From NCBI GenBank assembly GCA_036346255.1, contig JAYEVH010000033.1:1-64000 (forward strand): 64,000 nt of DNA, in the 5' to 3' direction. The position numbers and the translations under genes are program-made. Source of the DNA: Ampelocalamus luodianensis (lineage: Eukaryota; Streptophyta; Magnoliopsida; Poales; Poaceae). Of the stretch, positions 34,227 to 45,383 are shown one piece after another. Every line of letters starts with the position of its first letter. Within the stretch, counting starts at the first letter, position 1. The notes below the pieces were generated by a model. That model did no database searches. It had not been told where the DNA came from and worked only from the letters and a program-made list of their open reading frames with translations.

Positions 34227-35364
34227 CCGAACATCTTGTTACACTAAACCAAGCATTTTAGCGTGCTAACCACATTAGAGGGTATGGGACCTCTCTTGAC
34301 TTAGTACTTTGGCGTGTATTGGCTCCGAGTTGCAGGGAGTCGTAGGAGGGATGGTGTTGGGAGCATTGTAGTGTCCGAAAGACTTCACCCGTGATGGGAT
34401 TTGTTGTCTTTCGGCTTGCAATGTAAGCATATGGGTTTCTATCCATATGAGCGGCTCGTAGTTAATACACAAGATTGGAAATGTCTCAGAGGACTTAGTG
34501 TGCCAGATACCTCTCAGAGTGTGCTTTGTGCTTGAAGGCGGTCCAAGTGTGGGTACATTGGTACACCCTGCAGGTTAAAACTATTCGAATAGCCTCGTCC
34601 TAGGTTATGGACACGCTTGGCAAGGTCTTTCAAGAGTTAGACTACAACCTTTTAAATTAAAACTTGATGGGTGGTACGAATCGGGATTCGTGCTATGTTG
34701 TGGTGGCTATTGGGATAGTCGCTTCTGTGGTTACTTGTATGTATCTTACTTACTGTTACTTTGATAACAAAACATGTTTGCAAACTTGCTTTTAAAATGT
34801 ATTACATTATTGCAAATAAAATTGGCTTCATGCAAAATGAGACATACAACCTCCACCTAAATAAGCTTGCATGTAGTTTATGAATAGGTCCGCTATTCCA
34901 CACGCGACCTTATGTGGTACAAAGACAATCTTTGTACTCAATTGCTACGCTTAATTGTTTTGTTGCAGAGGAAGAAGGTGAGCCTGAGGGGCCTCACTTT
35001 TGTGAGCTGTGTTGTGGTAGCTTGCGGGGCGACTAGCTTGGCGGCCCGGTCGGTTGCCTTGTGGGTGTATGGCTAACCGGTTGACTTTTGTTCTAGCCAT
35101 ATTATGGCGCTTTTGCTTCCGCTGTCTTTCTTGTATATTGTTCTATTTGGCCGGTCGGTTCTCTTTTGTAATAACTTTACTTTATGTATGTCGTTGTTGA
35201 ACTTAGTGATGTATGTGTATGGAATTGATGTGTAATTTTGTGATGATGTGCATATGCTGCAATTCTGGGAAGCATATGTCCATCGAGGCTTAGAATGTTT
35301 AATTAGTAATGCTAGAACCAATTAGAGGTTAAGTGTTACTAGTTAAATATTCCGGGTCCTCACA
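34227..35364 (+). mobile_element. 5' LTR of a chromovirus, 3' end only (A4)
   Basis: Forward LTR A sequence from CCGAACATCTTG (equivalent to 12525) to CCTCACA. It holds the palindrome at 34581-34592 and the stem-loop at 34917-34937. A PBS and gag follow, so it is a 5' LTR truncated on its left. Confidence 0.87.
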
Positions 35365-35368
35365 AAGT

Positions 35369-35381
35369 TGGTATCAGAGCC
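35369..35381 (+). other. Primer binding site (tRNA-Met) of the family A chromovirus
   Basis: TGGTATCAGAGCC lies four bases after the LTR end. It is a perfect match to the common plant tRNA-Met PBS. Confidence 0.9.
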
Positions 35382-35970
35382 ATACTGACCGTAGAAACCC
35401 CTAGCTTGGTCGCCTCTAGAATATTTTGAAAACTTACTCTCAAAAGGTTTGTAAAACTTAAGTAAGTTCTCTAATTTTGCTCCTTACCTATCTTAGCTTG
35501 CTCATCTCACCTTACCCTCACTTAAGTTTGAAAAAGTTGTTCCTCTCTTCCTTTCGAAAATTAGCCTCTATCGATTAACTTGGTTTTGTGAGAAACATGA
35601 GAGCTTGGAGAAAGGAATTTGGACAGCTAGCTAGTGGTTAGTAATTAAGGTAGGAAATGAGAGGTAAATTCAACTAAAACTTGTGGGAACAAAAGGGTAA
35701 GAAGTGATATGAAATTAGCTAAATGCCTATACTCGATTAGGTGGTTATACCTTGATTTTGGACTGTTTTGAGCTAGAACTTAGTGCTGAAATTTTGGGTC
35801 TTCGCAAACGATTGCTCGTTCTTCCATACGGGTTAGTCGTTTCAGGAAGTCGATTTGGTGATTTTTAGTCCTGTGCTCTTGGTGGTTATTCTGAGCCCTT
35901 TTTCGTGAGTTTGGATTTCTTTGCTTTCCTTTTTTTTGGGCTTGTAGCTAACTCATCTTAGTGAATCAGG
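35382..35970 (+). other. Untranslated leader between PBS and gag
   Basis: About 590 bp, T-rich in places, with no long reading frame. It is the expected 5' leader of the retrotransposon RNA. I see no further structure in it. Confidence 0.5.
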
Positions 35971-37880
35971 ATGGCTGGTGGGACACGAGCGGCCGAATCA
36001 CCGGTAGTCCCGATGAGGAGCTTCCCCCTCCTCCGACCATGGCGGAAGTCTTATGCGCATCGAACGCAATCGTTCGAGGACCGCAGGTGTTGGAGGTTAT
36101 CGCCGAGAAACACCTCCACTCCTCCGTGCCTCGATCCGGAGGTGGTCACCAGGCTCGTGGGGACTTGCGGAGTTCCTCCGTGCTCAGCCTCCTACCTTCT
36201 CCGGCCTGAGGACCCTTGGACGCAGACGATCGGGCTGCGTCGGTTGAGCGGAAGCTCAACGTTGCTGATGCCGGAGCAGAGCGCACTTTTCGCATCCCAT
36301 CACCGGAGGGTGCGGCACTCTCATGGTGGGAGAACTTCCTCGCCATGCAAACCGCGGACACGTGGTCTCGTGGGAGGAGTTCCGCCGGCTTTCCGTCGGG
36401 CCCATGTCCCCGCCTACTGATGAAGTCTGAAGAAGAAGGAGTTCCTTGCGCTCAAACAGGGGCGCAAATCTGTGACTAAGTACCTCCATGAGTTCAACCA
36501 TTTGGCGAGGCACGCCCGCCGAGGTGGCCACTAATGAGGCCAAGCAGAGAAGTTCATGGAGGGTTTGTGTGAGGAGCTTCAGGACAAGCTCTCATTGTGG
36601 ACTTCCCCGACTTCCAGACCTTGGTGGACAAGGCCATCGTCGCCGAGCACAAGGCAAGAGTGCTGGGCGAGTCCCGCAAGCGCAAGTGGGAGGCCCGGTG
36701 GTCCGCACTGCAGCCGACCTCGCTCGCCCCCGAGTTGGGCCTCGCACCGTGGCCCGCTTTTGGCTTCACCACCGCCGAGGCCTTTAGCACCGCTCCCACG
36801 TCCTCCGCAGCCGTGACTCACCACGCGCGCTGCGACCAAGCCAGCAGGTGTTCCCGCAACCCCGCGCCGACGCCACCGCCATCGCCACAACAAGGGCCAC
36901 TACGCGAGTAGTTGTCCTAAGAAGATCGAGCGCCCTCGCCCTAATGGAGGACGTGGCAAGGGAGTGGTCACCCACCGACCGTAAGACCCGGGCTTGGGGA
37001 GCGCCGAGTCAACCATATCTCTACCGAGGAGGCACAGAGGCGCCCGACGTGGTGTTGGGTACGCTCCTTGTAAATTTGCGCCTGCTACGCTTTATTTGAC
37101 TCGAGCTTCGCATTCTTTTATTTCGAGGTCTTTTCGTTGATTGTGGACTTCACTGTGTTCCTTTGGGGATTCCATCTTGATTCGCTCTCCGGTTCGGAAA
37201 TGAGAGTCGACCAAATATGCCGGACGCTCCTATCCACATCGAAGGAGTGGATTTTTGGCGAATCTTATCCTACTCGACTCGCGCGCTTGGATGTGATTCT
37301 TGGCATGGATTGGTTGTCCCAACACTTGGGGCAAATCGATTGTGCCAGAAGATTGTCTACCTCACCGATCCTTCAGTGAACAGTTGGGTTTTCGCCACAA
37401 TTGCGAGCCCCATCTTTATGCCCTTGAAGCAAAGCCAAGATTGAAGATTCGCGACGCCCCCACCGTGTGTGACTTCGCGGATGTCTTTCCCGAGACTTGC
37501 CCGGATGCCTCCTGCTCGAGATCTCGGAGTTTGTGATCGAGTTGCTGCCGGTACCGCCCCTATTTCTAAGAGGCCGACGCATGCCTCCTAATGAGTTGGA
37601 GGAGCTGAAGAAGCAATGGGTGAGCTGCAAGAGAAGGGTTTTATCCGTCCTAGCTCATCTCCTTGGGGTTGTCCAGTTATCTTTGTGAAGAAGAAGGACA
37701 AGACCTTGTGCATGTGTGTTGATTACCGCCCGCTTAATGAGGTGACGGTAAAGAACAAGTATCCTTTGCCCCGTATTGATGATCTTTTCGATCAGTTGAC
37801 CGGAGCACGAGTCTTCTCCAAGATTGACTTGAGGCTGGGCTATTATCAAGTCAGGATCAGGGCCGAGGATATTTCTAAGA
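35971..37880 (+). pseudogene. Ty3/gypsy gag-protease-RT remnant, copy 1
   Basis: It starts at the ATG at 35971 (MAGGTRAAESP). Pieces in order: a gag segment with RKLNVADAG and a WWENF block near 36325, EFLALKQGRKSVTKYLHEF near 36440, KFMEGLCEELQDKL near 36550, and a zinc-knuckle end HNKGHYASSCPKK near 36884. A protease region follows near 37050-37330 (LDVILGMDWLSQHLGQIDC is clear), then the RT entry PPNELEELKK near 37584, RPLNEVTVKNKYPLPRID near 37727, and KIDLRLGYYQVRI near 37820. RT stops after DISKN, where minus-strand LTR sequence begins. At least a dozen small frameshifts split the frame, and the active-site DSGAS of protease is garbled here but readable in copy 2. It is the same family as 1-2356, which supplies the missing C-terminal half. 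Confidence 0.88.
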
Positions 37881-39017
37881 ACGGCGGACGCGAAGTGGGT
37901 GCTGCCCTTGGGATCTCGCTGCCACCTGGACAAGAAGATAACCCCAAACTAAGAATAACATACTGGACCAAAGTCATACATCACATTTCAATCGAAATCG
38001 CTAATCTTCTTATCACTTCTAGTTTTTTTTCTAATTTCTAGCGATCGGTCACTGCGGACAGCAGACTTCAAAAATTCATAACTTTCTGCTCATGAGTCCA
38101 AATAGGATGATCTTGGACAATCTGAAAAGGTAATTGAAATGTCTAAATAAACTTAGTTGGGGAGACCCTCTGATTCGGCCATCTACCAGACCTACCAATC
38201 TATTTAATCAGAGCAAACATTTCACGTCGGGTTTCTGGACAGCGACAAAGAAACTATCATAACTTCCTCTACGTTCGTCCAAATTCAGTGATCTTTAGTT
38301 TTCCTGAAAGCTAAGAGGATTAACCTCATTTTTCGTTATGGTGAGACCCTCTGGAAACCCCTCTAAATACGCGCTTCTATCAGGTTAACTAACACTAGCA
38401 AATCTGCTTCTCTCCAGAAACACAGAAGTACTAATAAATTCATAACTTTGGCTACCGAAGTCCAAATGACTTGATTCTTGTCGGAAATGAAAGGTAACTA
38501 CGATAGATACAACTTCCTAGGAGACACCCAGACCCAAATCTGCCTCTAACTTAATCAAAACCGACAAACTTCCCTGCTGCAGAATAGCGACGAACTGGCA
38601 TCCGAAAATTAGACAACTAGAAAACGACCTAAAACAAAGAACCACGGGTTACCCTTGCCGAAACGAAGAGAGCACACAGCGGGGATGAAGACCACCACGA
38701 ATTCGCTGTGGATCCCTTCTTCTCCCTCTTCTTCCCTTCTCTTCTTCCCCTTCTTTCTCTTCTTTTCTCCTTCTTCTTCCTCCTTGGCCGGCTGCAAGGG
38801 AGCTCCTATTCCACCTTGGACAGCAGCAATGGAGGTGATGGGGGGAGATGGAGAGGGCGCAAGGGAGGGTGGAAGGGAGGTGGTGAGGTGGGGAGGTGGG
38901 GAGATGGGGAGAGGGGGCGGCCGGTTGGGAGTGGGAGGGGGAAAGGGGGAGGGGAGGGGAAGGGGCTAGGGTTTTGGGGGAGGGGAGCCCCCCCCCTTGG
39001 CCGGCCACCTAGATGGG
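37881..39017 (-). mobile_element. Truncated B-related LTR (F'), copy 1
   Basis: Minus-strand sequence related to LTR B, starting in mid-LTR at the GGTGGACGCGAAG-like segment and running toward the LTR start. It holds the repeated 'AAATTCATAACTTT' leader motifs (near 38070, 38260 and 38440) and a G-rich promoter tract at 38820-38995. Its last 180 bp or so are lost by a deletion that copy 2 does not have. Confidence 0.75.
38838..38995 (+). repeat. G-run tract with quadruplex potential
   Basis: About 160 bp made almost only of purines, with more than ten runs of three or more G on the plus strand (for example near 38895-38915 and 38935-38965), ended by a C9 run. It lies over the promoter part of minus-strand LTR F'. 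A matching tract is at 56655-56805, and a shorter one at 41150-41290. Confidence 0.7.
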
Positions 39018-41498
39018 TATCCCAAGCATAGGAAGTAATCATAAGAAATCCTTTATGCAATTACTCAACTACTAAATTATCAATCTATCAGTCCAAATGT
39101 GAGTAGTTCGTGCTATTGTGCAACCACTTTTATTCCCTCCCATGCATGCCGTTCTTGTAAAGGGGTACCTAAAAACACAACAACAGCAAGAGTGAGTCCA
39201 AAGACCCAGCAAGTACATTAAATGGCAACAATAACATAGACAACTGTAATCATCAACATCCATCTACCATCTCAATTATAAACATGTCATATGCTCATGC
39301 TATGCAAGATGCTCAAGTGCACTTTCTCTTTCTCTTTATCTTTGCATTTTACATGAATGCAAAGTATGCAACCGTCATTTGCATACCCATGCCCGTGCTC
39401 GTAAGCGCAGGACCAATTGCCCAATACTCCGCAAGTAAAGGGACCTCAAGCCCATCGTTTACATGATGGGACCTCTTTCAATGCCCACATTCCACGAATG
39501 TGGGACCTCAAGCCGTCATCTACATGACGGGGACCTCAAATATGCATTCCTCGTCACCACGTGTCAGTGTCTTATGAATGCTCTCATGGTGGACATGAAC
39601 AATTACCATTTTACGATAAACATGAGCAACATCAATACCATACATGATTAACAAACACTGTATCATAAGCATATCATACTATCAATAAAACATGGCTAAT
39701 ATATCAATGTTAGCATGTACCATAGACTTCATAACTTTCAAACATCCTGAATAACACGGAACTCATATTACTAGAAACCATGAACAATACCAAACATACC
39801 ACCATAGCAATCATGGATAACACAAATACTCCTAGTATTTATCAAACAATGGCATGCAATGTTTTCTATCATATCCATCACTATACTCGCAACCCAGATC
39901 ATTCATCATAATCATGTTATCAAACAAGTACTTGCAAGTATTGGGTACTTCGAAGTTGTGCATACTTGGTCCTCACAAGACCAGGTCTCAATATGATATC
40001 AATATGCACATGCACCAACACTATTCATCATCAAAGTACCAAAAGCAATAACGACATTCATGAATAAGGCATAGCCATACTTTGAACATCCACCATTCTT
40101 GTTATGCACACTTGTTCACAGCCATACGACACTAACATGCATCAACACGCATTCATGTCCAAACAAATCACAACCAAGGTACAAACGATGCACTTGCCTC
40201 AACCATGCGGGAACGAAGGACGCGAAGAGGATGCCACCTCCGGAACCAGTCCCCCACCTAAAATTCATTTAGGAGAATGCTAAGACAACAGTAATGGACC
40301 AATCAAACCATAAGAGTAAACACGAACTCGCAATAGCTTGTAACGCGATCCCAACTCCAATTTCTTAAATGCTGAACTGACCCCTCTGTAAACAGTTGTG
40401 TTCTAAAATTCGTATCTTTTAGCACAGGAGTCCAAATGAGGTGTTCTTGGACTTCATTGAAATATTATCAAATTCCCCAACTAAACCTAGTTGGTGGGCC
40501 TTCCTGATTCGGCCATCTACTACCCCTATCAAGCCACTCAACAGAACACCAATTTCACGTCAGGTTCTCTGGACAGAACACTAAAACTATCATAACTTTT
40601 AGCTTGTTTGTCTAAACTTCGCGTTCTTGACCTTCCCTGAAAGCTTCGACAATTATCTACAACTTTCGTAATACTGAGATCCTCAAATTTTCCCTTTAAC
40701 AGATCTTACAATGCAGATTACTAGAACACATCAGATTACTGACAGATTCGTAAAACAGTCCCACCAAATAATTCATAACTTCTGCTACAGATGTCCAAAT
40801 TTTGCGATCTAATACTTCATCGAAAGCTAATGACGTCCTCTACAATACTCTAGGAGACGTCTAGAGCTGATTATGCTCGAATCTATACCAAAACAATGTT
40901 CTAATGTGAACTGTCCTGATCAGGCCTAATCACCAAACTGCTGCAACAAAGAAAGATGCGTCTAATCGGGAGAACCGGATTACCTTGACGAGCCGATGGA
41001 CGGGTACGACGAGCACCCGAAGCGAAGCCTCCCACGAAGATGGTCTCCTTCCTCACCTTCTTCTTCCTCCAACAGCCAGTCGCCCCCAAATGATCTCCTT
41101 CTTCTTCCTCGTCGGCGGGCTTGGAGAAGGGTCTTCCTTCACCGGCAGCGAGGAGGACGCCAAGGAGAGGGCACCAAGACCATGAGGGATACCCTAGGAG
41201 GAGGAAGCACAAGGGGAGAGGGTGGCAGCCTGGAGAGTGGAGGGCGCAAGGGGTTAGGGTAGGGGGCGGCTAGGGTTTGAGTGGGGGGGAAAAAGGGTGG
41301 CTCCCCCCTATGGCCGGCCACCAATGGGCCTTATGGGCCGAGGCCCAGGCCCAGGTTGCCTTCGTTTTGCGTTAAACCCCTTCTTCTCCCACCCTTTTTA
41401 ACTATTTTCCATAAGATCCTTCCCCCGAATCGATTTCCAATCACTCATTTCCTTTAAATCTTTAGGTTTTTCTCCCGAATCCTTTTATGGGTATTACA
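39018..41498 (-). mobile_element. B-related LTR (F), copy 1
   Basis: On the minus strand it starts TGTAATACCC at 41498 and runs to the 3' part of the LTR, where a deletion joins it to F'. It contains the LTR B 3' half in reverse (near 39060-39300) and a hairpin array at about 39380-39575. The GC-rich block is at about 40980-41340. It is the counterpart of 57008-59758, which is longer at this junction. Confidence 0.8.
39380..39575 (-). repeat. Hairpin array in LTR F, copy 1
   Basis: The stems CCCATC/GATGGG, CCCACATTC/GAATGTGGG and CCGTCAT/ATGACGG are present, set apart by GGGACCTC(A). They are the same stems as in LTR B, in reverse order because the LTR is reversed. Confidence 0.8.
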
Positions 41499-43035
41499 AA
41501 AGAGGTATTGTTTGTAATGCTTGAGTTGTTTGGTGTTTTTGTACGCTGTGAAATCAACATTGTACACACTTAGTAAACGAGCTCTGTAGCACGTGGAGAG
41601 CTGTTGGCTAGTAGAAACCTTATTGAAAGGTCTTACCGACTAGGGTTTTGTAGGAAGCTTGAGTTCCACAGATACCTCCATATATTTCTGTAAGGAGTTT
41701 CAATCCTTCTTTCTATGATATACATTGCATGAGTATCCCTTTAGTACCTCGTTTATAGAGGGCTCCTTCAACCAAAGTATATATTTTGGCTTTATGGATA
41801 GACAATCAACCTCAAGATCATCGTCGAGTATGACACCCTTCGAAGATATTCATAAATGGGATTCATCCATGTATCTTCGTATTCTAGAGAGGCTATCTCA
41901 CTCGGAGTAGTTTCTGGTTTTTCGCAGAGATGGCTTCGGAAGTTATTCCAAGAATACTCCTTGTGGGATGGGAGATCAGGAAGAAGCTAGTCGAGCTAAC
42001 TGGTCAGAGAGAAAATTATCCTTAGACATGTGGATCTTATCGACTAGGGACTTTATACACTGCGCCCATTCACATGTAATAGTTAATACACGTATTGTTT
42101 CTCACTGATATAACAACACTTAGTTGTCTTTATCTCTGGCGTAACCGCATGACGAAGTTACGCCAGATGAATGTGCATGAGAGTGTCTCTCTGATAATAA
42201 TCACAGCCAACATGCGCAATCAGCCAACCATCAAGACGCCTCTTGACCTTACGAAAGAATCGCCACCCTTCAAAAACTATATGAGGAGTGACGCCGATGG
42301 ATAAAGGGGAAGAGAGATCTATCAATTTAAAAGCCATTAGACTTATTTCATTCCGTAAACACATTCAATATAAGAACACTGGAGTAGGGTTATTAGTCTC
42401 TCCGAAGAAGACCCAAACTTGTCTAAAAACCATGTCTCCTCTTGCATAATCTCGAGTGTTGTATCCTAGCATTTATTCATAATATCGACATCAAATCATC
42501 TACGGATGTCATTTTGGACATTAACACAGTTTCTAAACTATCACTTTGATAGCTGTTTCCTGTCATAAAATGTTGTTAGTTAGCAATCATAGGAATTCTA
42601 CATTATAAAATGTATAATCACGACTAATCTAATGATCCCAATGATTTTTTTGGCCAACCTAAATATTGTTTTATAAGTTGGTCAAATATAAAAGTGTTTG
42701 GCTGATATGTATTCCACGAGGACTTGTATTTGCTATGCGACAATTCTAGAGAAGAACCAAGGAGGCAAAAGGAGACAATTCTTGAAGTGTTATAGCACCT
42801 TATAAAATTCAAACTCAAACTTGATTGTATGGGATAAGTAGAAAAGGAGAGTAAACAAAACAATAACAAGCGTTATGAAAAAAATAAATTCGCTGTCATT
42901 TTTTTTTCTCCTGGCATTAGTGGAGTTTGAACTTGAAATTTAATTTCAATTTCATGAACTACCCCAAGGACTACGTTCCTCTATAACTCTTCTGAGTACA
43001 TTTTGTATTAATCTCATAGGTCAAATCAATTTGGA
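41499..43035. other. Uncharacterised sequence, copy 1
   Basis: About 1.5 kb outside the LTRs. It holds only short reading frames that I do not recognise, and an 11-bp perfect inverted repeat at 42135-42167 (TCTGGCGTAAC / GTTACGCCAGA). It could be the surviving host sequence into which LTR F went, or an unknown repeat. The matching copy is 59759-61299. Confidence 0.4.
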
Positions 43036-43440
43036 GTTTTTGGCTAAAATAGCAATGTTTACGCTCGCAATAGCAAAAATAGCCTCGTCCCGAGATCAAT
43101 GCCAAAAATGGCACTACGAAGCCGTTGGTGGGCAACACATCGCCGAGTCCGCACGTCAGGCACCCGAAGCCCCTCGTTTGCGTGCCCCGAGCATGGAGCT
43201 GCCGAGTCCGTGCGCCAGGCACAGACTCGCCTTTGCGCCACGCCTCATGTCTGTCCCTCTGGCGCACGACTCGGCAGCTCCATGCTCGGGGCACACAGAC
43301 GAGAGTCTCCGGGCGCTCGATGTGCAAACTACGCGCCGTCTCGCCCATCGGCGGCTTCATTGTGCCATTTTTGGTTTTAATGTCGAGAGGGGGCTAAATT
43401 CCTATTGTGCGCATAAAAATTTTATTTTAGCAAAAAAAAC
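43036..43440. mobile_element. Foldback (MITE-like) element, copy 1
   Basis: The whole 405 bp folds back on itself. The outer arms share GCTAAAATA...GCAATAG...TAGCC-type sequence (43037-43085 against 43396-43440). Middle arms are CCAAAAATGGCAC/GTGCCATTTTTGG, and the inner arms at 43185-43218 and 43259-43291 match over about 33 nt with one difference. No target duplication was found. The structure fits a non-autonomous foldback DNA transposon. Confidence 0.72.
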
Positions 43441-44327
43441 AGTTGATTCTTTCATCAAATTGGTGGTTCTCGCTAGATATTTCTCCAATTCGAATGATAT
43501 TCGTCCATTAGCACAATCGTGGGAAGCACGGCATTGTACATTAATATACCTGTCCACATCGAATAAGTGCAAGTTAACTTGACCAGCTACTCTGTCCAAG
43601 AAAACCACGAAAACGAACCATGTCCACACAATACATTCTGGAAGCGCGATCATCACAAAGAACCAAACCGCATTTGGAAAACGAGAACCTTGAACCGGTA
43701 AACCGCTCCATGTGCGGAAGTTTGTCAGCATTGAAATCGCCGAGACAGGTCGCACATCAGCGCAGAAAGATCTCTGCACAGTTCCGGCTGAAAAGTATAG
43801 AGCTAGACGAGCGGTAGGGCTCTGAGATTCGAGGCTGGACATGCCACAACAATCTTGTCCTGCTCAAGCAACGACGGCTGTGGTGGGTAACGAGGTGAAA
43901 AGTGGCAGTTACTGGAATGTTTGACGGACTCAAGGTCTTCGCTGCAAGGGCGGTCAAGCTGAGATAAGGCGTGATAATGGCAGATGCAATGCGAGTGTGT
44001 GGATGTGAGGATGCTGTAACTGTGTTTTTAAACCCCTGTCCCTGGGTCCTGAGCCAGCCGAGCATCCAGCTCAAAATCACAGTTCACACACCACCCGTCA
44101 AAACCAAGTAGAAAAAGCTGCCGTTTTCTGCGCTCCGGCCGAGCAGAGGTGCCCTATTCTCTACTCGTCTTTAGTGTACTTACCTTTTGTCTTTTTACTT
44201 GCTGCTAGGCTTGTGTGTGGTGTGAACATTTGACAAAGTTTAACCTATCTGATTTAAATAATTTACTACTACTCATGGATAAGCACACATGCATTCGCAC
44301 AGAATGTGAACGAATTCGATTTGAATT
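43441..44327. other. Uncharacterised sequence, copy 1
   Basis: About 890 bp with reading frames under 150 codons that match nothing I know. I see no repeat boundary in it. Its base composition is mixed, not LTR-like, so it may be decayed host sequence. Confidence 0.35.
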
Positions 44328-44340
44328 GTAAGCTTGTTCG

Positions 44341-45370
44341 TTTTTTAGATAATGAAAATACAACTTCTGGCCTCTGCACCAACTAAGGATACACATAATT
44401 ATTACATCACCATCAGCTACAAACTTAAAACAAAAAATGACCAAAAAGCCATCAATGACAAACAAATTGTCATGCAAAGGCTAGTCTAAAAAAACCCACC
44501 TAGTCCCGCCTCTGGAACCAACTAGGAAATCGTCCACACGTGAACAGCAGTTGTGCAGCAAAGACGTGATGATGGGCTAGTCTCCGTAGCGGTGGCTCTA
44601 AGAAGGGATACGACTCACATCGTCACTGCCGGATTCAACCAGCGAAGGTTAAAGTAGGAGTTTTCACTCCGGAGCTCAAGTACCGGTTCTCCAAAGCAAC
44701 ACCTTCAAGAAGGTAACGCCGCTCAGGTCGACATCGTTGTCGGATCCAATCAGCGAAAGCCAAATCAAGAGTTTTCACCCCTAATCGAAGGTACCAACGC
44801 TCTAAGACCACGCCATAGTACGACCTTGTCGCTGGATCTAACCAATGAAGGCCAGATCGCCAAAACGACGTTCGCAATATCCCCAACGGCCAACCGTCGC
44901 CAGCACCAAAGGAAGGCGATGTCCGCCACAGCTCACGTGTCGGTCGGTTAACAACAGTCTACCGGGGAGGAGTCGAGTGCTGCACAAGCCACCGCCACTA
45001 AGCCATCGCGATCTCTATCAACTTCGCAAAACTAGATCTGCACCGCGCCACCTCCATCGTCATGTCATCAACGAAGCCGCGCCGTCGAAAGAAGTCGACA
45101 GAGAAGAGCCCTGGATCGCTACGCCCGAAGACAGCGGAGATGGGCCTCAGATCTAACCCTGACAAAAGTCCACACCGTTGGAAATCAGTGAACAGATGAC
45201 GAGCATTGGGAGCGAGACACAGATCAGGTGCCACCACCGAGAAGAAGAAGCCCTGCCGCCGCCGCTGGCTAGCCGGCGGCTACCAACGGCGGCAGCAAAG
45301 AGGAAGGTAGGAGGAGATGGGGGCTTGTTTAGTGGCGTCTAGGGTTTTCCTTCACTTTGGATGTGCGTCC
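44341..45370 (-). mobile_element. Non-LTR retroposed insertion (1.0 kb), copy 1
   Basis: It is flanked by an exact 13-bp repeat, GTAAGCTTGTTCG, at 44328-44340 and 45371-45383. On the minus strand it ends in a short A run (ATCTAAAAAA), the mark of target-primed reverse transcription. It starts near an AAACCCTAG-type leader (45337-45350). Its 3' segment (GCAGAGGCC near 44370-44380) resembles 3' ends I recall from grass non-LTR repeats. It encodes no RT, so it is a non-autonomous or 5'-truncated copy or a processed transcript; which one is open. Confidence 0.75.
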
Positions 45371-45383
45371 GTAAGCTTGTTCG

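Noticed and set aside
41139..41324. TTAGGG/CTAGGGTTT runs that might be a telomere-like tract
   Set aside because: Only isolated units occur within a G-rich LTR promoter region; there is no tandem array.
43036..43440. A specific target duplication for the foldback element
   Set aside because: The flanks CAATTTGGA and AGTTGATTC do not match at any sensible length, so no superfamily was assigned.
44635..44886. Minus-strand open frame that could be a host gene exon
   Set aside because: It lies inside the 1-kb non-LTR insertion bounded by the 13-bp target duplication, so it is repeat sequence.
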